A stretch of DNA of 9,150 nt, from the NCBI GenBank assembly GCA_025350775.1, contig JANXXF010000122.1, positions 1-9,150 on the forward strand. The letters are read 5' to 3'. The stretch is from Actinomycetes bacterium (lineage in GTDB: Bacteria; Actinomycetota; Thermoleophilia; Gaiellales; Gaiellaceae). A program made the translations under genes and the position numbers. This document shows positions 1 through 4,632 of the stretch, piece by piece. Below the pieces are notes generated by a model, which had not been told where the DNA came from, searched no databases, and saw only the letters and a program-made list of their open reading frames with translations. Positions within the stretch are counted from its first letter, which is position 1, and the number at the start of each line of letters is the position of its first letter.

Positions 1-3
1 AGC

Positions 4-19
4 GCCCCCCGACGGGGGC
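4..19. terminator. Possible terminator hairpin at left edge
   Basis: GCCCCC (4-9) pairs perfectly with GGGGGC (14-19) around a CGAC tetraloop, a very stable 6-bp GC stem. Neither strand has a U-tract after it, which is common for high-GC Actinomycetota terminators but weakens the call. It may end a transcript entering from the left. Confidence 0.3.
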
Positions 20-234
20 CGCTGCCTTGCCTCAGTAAGGCGTTGGGGCCAGCGCCAGCGCACCCGACGGCGCCGCGACGGCGTTAGCGAGCAGCCTGCT
101 CGTGTGTGACCTTGCCGTGTCCGCGCCACCGACGTTAGGCCGCACCTGCCGCCGCGGCATCCGGGCGCACGCCGATCACGCTACGGCTGATCCCGCTTGC
201 CGGCGAGCGCCGGCGGTGTCGGCCCCGGGAACGC

Positions 235-264
235 CAGAGGCCCCGGCGGTTGCCGGGGCCTCTG
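235..264 (-). terminator. Strong hairpin terminator downstream of the small exported-protein gene
   Basis: CAGAGGCCCCGG (235-246) pairs over 12 perfect base pairs with CCGGGGCCTCTG (253-264) around a 6-base loop. It starts 25 bases past the stop codon of the minus-strand gene that ends at 290, the expected place for its terminator. No run of T follows in either direction, so it is an actinobacterial-style or bidirectional stem rather than a classic intrinsic terminator. Confidence 0.6.
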
Positions 265-289
265 TGTCTCACTGGGGGAGGAGAGCTGG

Positions 290-661
290 TTAGCCGGTGG
301 CGACGACGTTGAGTGTCGCGGCGGTGGCGACGGTCATCTGCGGCGAGGTGGTTGCGCAGCTGACGGCGCCGGCGGTGTTGGTGCAGGAGTACCAGGTGCC
401 GGCTGCGACGAGCTGGGCCTTGACGGTGGTCGCGGTAGCCGGGCTGATCGTGAAGGTGACGGCGTCGATGTTCGTCGGTGTCGACGCGTTCAGGGTGTAG
501 CCGACCGCGCTGACGGTGTAGCCGGAGACGGTGCCGGTGCCCTGGCCGGCCTGTGTGGTCGGCACGGTGTTCGACGCGGTGAAGGCGTAGGAGCCACCGG
601 CGACGACAGCGACAGCCGCGAGTGTTCCGATGAGACCCTTGAGACCGAGGAAGCTGAGCAT
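290..661 (-). CDS. Small exported protein of unknown function, SipW/TasA-like signal peptide
   Basis: The product is a 123-residue protein. Residues 1-26 form a signal-like segment: short N-terminus with Lys8, hydrophobic stretch 10-21, then GGSYAFTAS. That ending resembles the SipW-type signal peptides of TasA/camelysin-like proteins, which often read A-Y/F-F-T just after the hydrophobic core. The mature part is rich in Thr, Ala, Val and Ser, predicted beta, with no further membrane segment. It has two cysteines, Cys93 and Cys102, near WYSC, which could form a disulfide outside the cell. I believe similar small Thr/Ala-rich proteins with a VP-T-x-A-G segment after the signal recur in Thermoleophilia, from memory only. 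I chose the ATG at 661 because it puts the signal peptide at the N-terminus and has a GGGAGAG ribosome site 10 bases upstream; the frame is open to 796, but the extra 45 residues look non-coding. A weak -10 (TTTACT, minus strand, 698-693) would give a leader of about 25 bases. A strong hairpin follows the stop. Function is unknown; a surface, fibre or pilus-like subunit is possible. Confidence 0.72.
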   Translation of the reverse strand: MLSFLGLKGLIGTLAAVAVVAGGSYAFTASNTVPTTQAGQGTGTVSGYTVSAVGYTLNASTPTNIDAVTFTISPATATTVKAQLVAAGTWYSCTNTAGAVSCATTSPQMTVATAATLNVVATG

Positions 662-671
662 TTGGTATCGA

Positions 672-678
672 CTCTCCC
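672..678 (-). promoter_or_regulatory. Ribosome binding site fixing the start at 661
   Basis: The minus strand reads GGGAGAG, 10 bases before the ATG at 661-659. It decides for this start over the upstream in-frame ATG at 796, which has no comparable site. It is one of the few clear Shine-Dalgarno sequences in the window. Confidence 0.6.
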
Positions 679-748
679 AGTGAGCGATGAGCAGTAAACG
701 TTTCTTGCAGAGAGAGTTGTCGCACAGCCCTGTGTGACCACCGAAGCC

Positions 749-814
749 GTTTCGTATGAGAACGGTACGGAACCCCGCACCCGCCCCCGGAATCACCCGA
801 ACGGGGGGTTCCGG
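749..814. promoter_or_regulatory. Overlapping, mutually exclusive inverted repeats in the divergent intergenic region
   Basis: Three pairings compete here. GTTTCGTA (749-756) pairs with TACGGAAC (766-773), 8 pairs with one T:G, loop of 9. CGGAACCCC (768-776) pairs perfectly with GGGGTTCCG (805-813), 9 pairs, loop of 28. CCGGAATCACCC (787-798) pairs with GGGGGGTTCCGG (803-814), 12 positions with one A/G mismatch and one T:G, loop GAAC. The second pairing excludes both others. That is the layout of an attenuator or a nested operator. The region lies between the minus-strand exported protein gene and rplY. If the proposed rplY promoter at 881 is right, the structure is upstream of the rplY transcript and would act as DNA or in a longer transcript. 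Confidence 0.4.
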
Positions 815-880
815 CGCGTTCGAGCGGCCGTGTCGGTGCGTTGCGCGGCGGTAGCGAGAGCTCCGCCCGCACGCTTTCGC

Positions 881-886
881 TACACT
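881..886 (+). promoter_or_regulatory. Candidate -10 element for rplY
   Basis: TACACT fits the actinobacterial TANNNT -10 pattern and is preceded by C (CTACACT). It ends 8 bases before the GTG start at 895, so transcription would begin at or a base or two from the start codon, implying a leaderless mRNA. That would agree with the lack of any Shine-Dalgarno sequence upstream. No convincing -35 is seen at the usual distance. Confidence 0.45.
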
Positions 887-894
887 GCCCGGCC

Positions 895-1545
895 GTGGCT
901 GGTAAGAAAATCACACTTGAGGTTCAGTCGCGCACCCAGCACGGGTCGCGCGAGGTCAAGCGCCTGCGTCGCACGGGCGTCATTCCCGGCGTCGTCTACG
1001 GTGTCGGCGCCGCTCCGCGCTCGATCGCGGTCGACGAGCGGGTTCTGCGCACAGCGCTGACGGGCGAACATGGCCGCCACGCGATCCTGCACGTCTCGAT
1101 CGACGGCGCCGCGGCCGTTCCCTCGATCCTCAAGGAATGGCAGTCCGATCCGGTCAGGACGAAGCTCCGGCACATCGACTTGCTGCAGATCGCGCTCGAC
1201 AAGCCGATCGTCGGCACCGTCGGGATCACCCTCGTCGGCGAGTCGCCGGGAGCGAAGCTGGGCGGCGCGCTCAATCACGTGCTCCACCAGGTTCGCGTGG
1301 AGGCGATTCCGGCCGACCTGCCAGACCACGTCATGCTCGACATCTCGGGCCTGGACGTTGGTGGTTCGCTGCGCGTCTCCGACATCGCGGCGCCGAAGGG
1401 CGCAGCCATCCTCGACGATCCCGACGCGATTGTCGTGACCGTTGCGGCCACGCGCCAGACCGCCGGTGACGAGTGGCGGGGCGGCGACGAGTCAGACGAC
1501 GCCGACGACGCCGCTGCTGCCGCCTCGCCCGACGCTACCGAGTAA
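895..1545 (+). CDS. rplY: 50S ribosomal protein L25, CTC/TL5 type
   Basis: This is the 5S rRNA-binding protein of the large ribosomal subunit, in the long general-stress (CTC/TL5) form. The 216-residue product has the L25 domain at about residues 5-95 and the C-terminal TL5 beta domain at about 101-183. Diagnostic stretches are GVIPGVVYG (28-36), the segment before RHIDLLQI (92-99), and DISGLDVGGSLRVSDI (149-164). Residues 185-216 are a disordered acidic Asp/Ala tail containing a duplicated GACGACGCC (1495-1512), as is common in actinobacterial CTC proteins. I chose the GTG at 895 because the L25 fold starts a few residues later (KITLEV). The frame also opens at a TTG at 841, but those 18 residues have no counterpart in the family. 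There is no Shine-Dalgarno sequence, and a -10 element sits so close that the mRNA may be leaderless. pth follows after 18 bases, the common rplY-pth pairing, and the two are probably cotranscribed. Confidence 0.95.
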   Translation: MAGKKITLEVQSRTQHGSREVKRLRRTGVIPGVVYGVGAAPRSIAVDERVLRTALTGEHGRHAILHVSIDGAAAVPSILKEWQSDPVRTKLRHIDLLQIALDKPIVGTVGITLVGESPGAKLGGALNHVLHQVRVEAIPADLPDHVMLDISGLDVGGSLRVSDIAAPKGAAILDDPDAIVVTVAATRQTAGDEWRGGDESDDADDAAAAASPDATE

Positions 1546-1563
1546 CAAGCGGCTTCCGGGCCG

Positions 1564-2118
1564 ATGCTCATCGCAGGTCTCGGCAACCCGGGTCGCGAGT
1601 ACGAGCGCACGCGTCACAACGTCGGCTGGCTCGTCGTCGACGAGTTGGCCCGGCGCGCGTCCACGTCGTTCAGGTCGAAGTTCAACGGCAAGCTCGCCGA
1701 GACCCGTCTGGCCGAGCAGCGCGTGATCCTGCTCGAGCCAGAGACGTACATGAACGAGTCGGGCCGCTCGATCGGCCCCGCGCTCGCGTTCTACAAGCTG
1801 CCACCGGCCGAGTTGCTGGTCGTCCACGACGACATCGACCTCGAGGAAGGCAAGCTTCAGGCCCGGCTCGGCGGCGGCCTGGCCGGCCACAACGGCCTCA
1901 AGTCGATCGCCCAGGTGCTCGGCACCAACGAGTTCCTGCGGCTGCGTATCGGGGTGGGGCGGCCCGGCCCCGGCGACCGGCGCTCCGTCGCCGACTTCGT
2001 GCTCAGCGGCTTCGAGCCCCACGTCGATCTCGACGCGCTCGTCGGCCGGGCTGGAGACGTCGCCGAGACCCTCGTAAGCGACGGCCTCGACGAGGCGATT
2101 CGGCGCACCTGGGGCTGA
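1564..2118 (+). CDS. pth: Peptidyl-tRNA hydrolase
   Basis: This cytoplasmic enzyme cuts the ester bond of peptidyl-tRNAs dropped from stalled ribosomes, recycling tRNA; it is essential in most bacteria. The 184-residue product covers the whole Pth family. It begins with GLGNPG (5-10), with Asn8. The catalytic His is His18 in RHNVGW. Other substrate-binding and catalytic positions known from the E. coli enzyme are present: Asn64 in YMN, Asp89 in VHDDID, and His109-Asn110 in GHNGL. The ATG at 1564 places the first beta strand at the very N-terminus as usual. No clear Shine-Dalgarno sequence precedes it, so translation may be coupled to rplY, 18 bases upstream. The next gene is 142 bases away, so the transcript may end or be re-initiated there. 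Confidence 0.96.
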   Translation: MLIAGLGNPGREYERTRHNVGWLVVDELARRASTSFRSKFNGKLAETRLAEQRVILLEPETYMNESGRSIGPALAFYKLPPAELLVVHDDIDLEEGKLQARLGGGLAGHNGLKSIAQVLGTNEFLRLRIGVGRPGPGDRRSVADFVLSGFEPHVDLDALVGRAGDVAETLVSDGLDEAIRRTWG

Positions 2119-2198
2119 CGCTGGGGGCTGGAAGCGGCCTCTTCCGTATGAATCGCATGCGAGAGAGCCGGTGTGCCTCGCGCGACCGCGTGGAACAG

Positions 2199-2226
2199 CT
2201 TGCGGATGACCTGTCCGTCCCGCAAG
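2199..2226 (+). promoter_or_regulatory. Hairpin in the leader of the amine oxidase gene
   Basis: CTTGCGG (2199-2205) pairs perfectly with CCGCAAG (2220-2226) around a 14-base loop. It ends 4 bases before the purine-rich GGGGAGGAG (2231-2239) and 34 bases before the ATG at 2261. It could be a weak terminator after pth or a leader structure influencing ribosome access. There is no U-tract. An 8-base palindrome CGCATGCG (2154-2161) also lies in this gap. Confidence 0.35.
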
Positions 2227-2246
2227 GTGCGGGGAGGAGTCGAGAC

Positions 2247-2252
2247 AAGGGG
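2247..2252 (+). promoter_or_regulatory. Ribosome binding site deciding the amine oxidase start
   Basis: AAGGGG lies 8 bases before the ATG at 2261. A stronger GGAGG (2233-2237) lies 14 bases before an alternative in-frame GTG at 2252. Spacing favours the ATG; the two starts differ by three residues only. Confidence 0.45.
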
Positions 2253-2260
2253 TGGTAGAG

Positions 2261-3859
2261 ATGGCACGGACACCGCTGATGCGGAGTCTCAGGGAAGCGC
2301 TCGCGGTCGCCGCGGCGGACGGCGAGCAGGACAGCGGCGCCGCCGGCGAGGCGCGTGCAGCGCGCTCGACCCGGCGCGAGTTCGTGAAGCGTGCAGGCAT
2401 CGCCGGCGCGGGCGCCCTGGCAATCGGTGGCGGCCTCGCGCCGCTCGCGCAGGCGTCGCGCGGCGGCAAGAAGGACGACCCGAGCGTCGTCGTCGTCGGC
2501 GGCGGCCTGGCGGGCCTCACGGCGGCGTACCGGCTGAAGCGGCGCGGCATCCGCGCCACGGTGCTCGAGGGCAACACGCGCATCGGCGGCCGCTGCTGGT
2601 CGGGCCGCGGCCTGTTCGACGACGGCCAGATCATCGAGCACGGTGGTGAGCTGATCGACACCGGGCACACCGCGATCCGCCGCCTCGCCCGCGACCTCGG
2701 GCTCGACCTCGACGACGTCCTGCGCGCCGAACCGCGTGGCAGCCACGTCCTCTACTACTTCGACGGCCAGCCGTACTCCATCGCCAACGCCGTCGCCGAC
2801 TTCCAGGCCGTCTACCCGGCGCTCCAGGCTGACAGCACCGCCGCCGGCTACCCGACGCTGTACAACAGCTTCACGCCTGCCGGCCAGGCACTCGACAACC
2901 TCTCCGTGCTCGACTGGATCAACAGCCGTGTGCCGGGCGGCAGCGGCTCGAAGCTCGGGCAACTGCTCGACGTCGCCTACAACATCGAGTACGGCGCCGA
3001 GACGACCGACCAGAGCTCGCTCAACCTGATCTACCTGCTCAGCGGCTCGCTCGCTACCGAGCTCGACATCTACGGAGCCTCGGACGAGCGCTTCAAGGTG
3101 CGTGGCGGCAACGACCTGATCGTGCAGCGGCTCGGTCAGGAGCTCGACGGCCAGATCCGCATGGGCGCCAGGCTGACGAAGATCAAGCTCAACGGTGACG
3201 GCAGGTACACGCTCGCTGTCGAGGGCATCCCCGGCGGCAAGATCGATGCCGACCACGTCGTCCTGGCGATCCCGTTCTCGACGTTGCGCAGCCAGGTCGA
3301 CTTCGCGCAGGCCGGCTTCAACGCCGTCAAGACGACCGCCATCCAGCAGCTCGGCATGGGCTCGAACACGAAGCTCCAGCTCCAGTTCAGGAAGCGCTCC
3401 TGGTACCGCGCCGACTGCAACGGCGATGCCTACTCCGACACCGGCTTCCAGACGATGTGGGAGGCGACGCGCGCACAGGACGGCGAGCAGGGCATCCTCG
3501 TCAACTACACGGGCGGTGCGGCCGCGTCAGCTCTCGTCGGCGGCGACCCGCTGGCGAAGGCGACGCAGTTCCTCGCCCAGCTCGAGCCGGTGCTACCGGG
3601 CATCACGGCCAAGTGGAACGGCAAGGCCACGCTCGACGCGTGGCTCGGCAACCCCTGGTCGCTCGGCGCCTACGCGTACTGGAAGGTCGGGCAGTACACC
3701 GCCTTCTCGGGAGCCGAGGGAGAGCGGTCGGGCAACTGCCACTTCGCCGGCGAGCATACGTCGACCGACTACCAGGGCTACCTCAACGGCGCCGTCGACA
3801 CCGGGATCCTGGCCGCCAAGGAGATCCTCGCCGACCTGCGCCTGCCGATGGCGGACTGA
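2261..3859 (+). CDS. Tat-exported FAD-dependent amine oxidase (MAO/L-amino acid oxidase family)
   Basis: This is a flavin amine oxidase, a family that oxidises primary or secondary amines or L-amino acids with O2, releasing H2O2; the substrate here cannot be read from sequence. The product is 532 residues. It has a long n-region, then a twin-arginine signal STRREFVK (Arg38-Arg39), a hydrophobic stretch at about 47-62 and a likely cut after AQA (63-65). Export of the folded, FAD-loaded enzyme is therefore expected. The Rossmann motif VVVVGGGLAGL (76-86) binds ADP of FAD. It is followed by the acidic strand end VLEG, the IGGRCWSG motif (108-115) and EHGGELID (126-133), all typical of the family. 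The C-terminus has NPWSLGAYAYWKVGQ and the second FAD motif CHFAGEHTSTDYQGYLNGA from about 493, so the enzyme is complete. No cysteine for covalent FAD in the MAO manner is evident. I chose the ATG at 2261 for its AAGGGG site 8 bases upstream; a GTG at 2252 is possible. The gene sits among housekeeping genes, and the metallopeptidase starts within about 41 bases of its stop. Confidence 0.88.
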   Translation: MARTPLMRSLREALAVAAADGEQDSGAAGEARAARSTRREFVKRAGIAGAGALAIGGGLAPLAQASRGGKKDDPSVVVVGGGLAGLTAAYRLKRRGIRATVLEGNTRIGGRCWSGRGLFDDGQIIEHGGELIDTGHTAIRRLARDLGLDLDDVLRAEPRGSHVLYYFDGQPYSIANAVADFQAVYPALQADSTAAGYPTLYNSFTPAGQALDNLSVLDWINSRVPGGSGSKLGQLLDVAYNIEYGAETTDQSSLNLIYLLSGSLATELDIYGASDERFKVRGGNDLIVQRLGQELDGQIRMGARLTKIKLNGDGRYTLAVEGIPGGKIDADHVVLAIPFSTLRSQVDFAQAGFNAVKTTAIQQLGMGSNTKLQLQFRKRSWYRADCNGDAYSDTGFQTMWEATRAQDGEQGILVNYTGGAAASALVGGDPLAKATQFLAQLEPVLPGITAKWNGKATLDAWLGNPWSLGAYAYWKVGQYTAFSGAEGERSGNCHFAGEHTSTDYQGYLNGAVDTGILAAKEILADLRLPMAD

Positions 3860-3900
3860 CCCTGCTACGCCTCGTCAGCGCGGGCGGCCACGCCGTCGAG

Positions 3901-4602
3901 GTGCACGTCCGGCGGTCACGCCGGGCGCGGCGCCTGCGTCTGTCGGCGCCGCCCCGGCGGCCGCTGGAGCTCGTTGTCCCGTGGCGCGCCTCCGCGGCCG
4001 CGGTGGACGCGTTCCTCGCGGCGTCGGAGCCGTGGCTAGCGGCGCGTGTGGCCGAGGCCGACCGGCCGTCCGCGTTAGGGTTCGACCGGCCGGGCGTGGT
4101 GTGGCTCGGCGGCGAGCCGGTGCCCGTCGTGCGGCGTGGCGCTGGGGGCGGCCCCGAGTCCGTGGCCGCCAGGCCTGGCGCCGCCGTCCGCGACGGCCGG
4201 CTCGTGGTGAGTGGCCCCGACGCCGCCGCAGCAGCGGCCGTCGACCGCTGGTACCGGCGCGAGGCCAGGGCGCAGCTCGAAGCCGCCGTCGCCACCGAGG
4301 CGCGCCTGCTCGCGGTGAGGCCGACACGCGTGGCCGTCCGCGACACCACGTCCCGCTTCGGCTCGTGCTCAGCGACGGGGACGCTCTCGTTCTCGTGGCG
4401 GCTCGTCGTGGCGCCGCCGGAGGTGCTCGACTACGTCGTCGTGCACGAGCTCTGCCATCTCCGCGAGCCGAACCATGGCGCCGGCTTCTGGCGGCTCGTC
4501 GCCGAGGCGCGCCCCGGCTTCGCAGCCCAGCGGCGCTGGCTGAACGAGCACGGCCGCGAGCTGCTGGCGTACGTGCCTCGGCTCGTGCCTCCTCTAGACT
4601 GA
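3901..4602 (+). CDS. YgjP/SprT-like zinc metallopeptidase (M48-like, DUF45)
   Basis: This is a cytoplasmic zinc-dependent peptidase-like protein of the YgjP (DUF45) group; its physiological substrate is unknown. From the GTG at 3901 the product is 233 residues. It starts with the basic VRRSRRARRLRL strand that opens many family members. The catalytic core is SRFGSCSATG, then WRLVVAPPEVLDYVVV, the zinc motif HELCH (182-186), and a third likely ligand His192 in EPNHGAGFW. No signal peptide or membrane helix is seen. The start is uncertain. The frame has no ATG, GTG or TTG between the amine oxidase stop and 3901, yet LTLLRLVSAGGHAVEV just upstream could belong to the fold; a CTG at 3856 would overlap the preceding TGA. 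The in-frame GTG at 3457 lies deep inside the oxidase gene and is not credible. The gene lies 41 bases after the oxidase and 30 before mfd, and probably shares the oxidase transcript. Confidence 0.85.
   Translation: MHVRRSRRARRLRLSAPPRRPLELVVPWRASAAAVDAFLAASEPWLAARVAEADRPSALGFDRPGVVWLGGEPVPVVRRGAGGGPESVAARPGAAVRDGRLVVSGPDAAAAAAVDRWYRREARAQLEAAVATEARLLAVRPTRVAVRDTTSRFGSCSATGTLSFSWRLVVAPPEVLDYVVVHELCHLREPNHGAGFWRLVAEARPGFAAQRRWLNEHGRELLAYVPRLVPPLD
4595..4600 (+). promoter_or_regulatory. Candidate -10 element for mfd
   Basis: TAGACT, preceded by C, lies 32 bases before the mfd ATG and overlaps the last codons and first stop base of the metallopeptidase gene. It has the same CTANACT form as the elements before rplY and the PPIase gene. 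No -35 match is seen. A small CCCC/GGGG hairpin (4603-4613) would be at the start of the transcript. Confidence 0.3.
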
Positions 4603-4632
4603 CCCCGCCGGGGCGTCCCTCCGGCCTTCCGT

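Larger units (their letters stand above)
1..289. other. Gene-free GC-rich left flank with several hairpins
   Basis: No reading frame here has recognisable protein features on either strand. The stretch holds short perfect hairpins: 4-9 with 14-19, 88-93 with 97-102, 199-204 with 209-214, and the long one at 235-264. The most suggestive frame is on the minus strand, with a stop at 32-34 followed by the 4-19 hairpin. It opens only at 160, encodes about 41 low-complexity residues and has an in-frame stop just upstream at 176-178, so I do not call it. The flank is probably spacer between the small exported-protein gene and an unseen gene to the left. Confidence 0.6.

Noticed and set aside
32..160. 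Minus-strand frame of about 41 codons ending in a TGA followed by a hairpin
   Set aside because: It is low-complexity Ala/Pro/Arg sequence, opens only at 160 with a stop just upstream at 176-178, has no ribosome site and resembles no family. The hairpin after the stop may be chance in GC-rich DNA.
722..736. CACAG-CC-CTGTG inverted repeat (723-734) as a regulator operator
   Set aside because: Only five base pairs, with no matching second copy in the window; too likely by chance to list as a site.
841..894. TTG at 841 as start of rplY
   Set aside because: It adds 18 residues not expected in L25 proteins; the GTG at 895 fits the family N-terminus and the nearby -10.
135..914. Long minus-strand open frame across the small exported-protein gene and the intergenic region
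   Set aside because: The product is Arg/His/Ser-rich with no domain, and it overlaps the better-supported frame that has a signal peptide and a ribosome site. It is a GC-driven shadow frame.
2003..3256. 417-codon minus-strand frame over pth and the amine oxidase gene
   Set aside because: It is antisense to two well-recognised genes, and its Arg/Ala/Val/Asp-rich product is typical of the complement of GC-ending codons.
3457..3900. GTG at 3457 as metallopeptidase start
   Set aside because: It would overlap the oxidase gene by 400 bases, and the translated extension is Arg/Gly-rich without homology.
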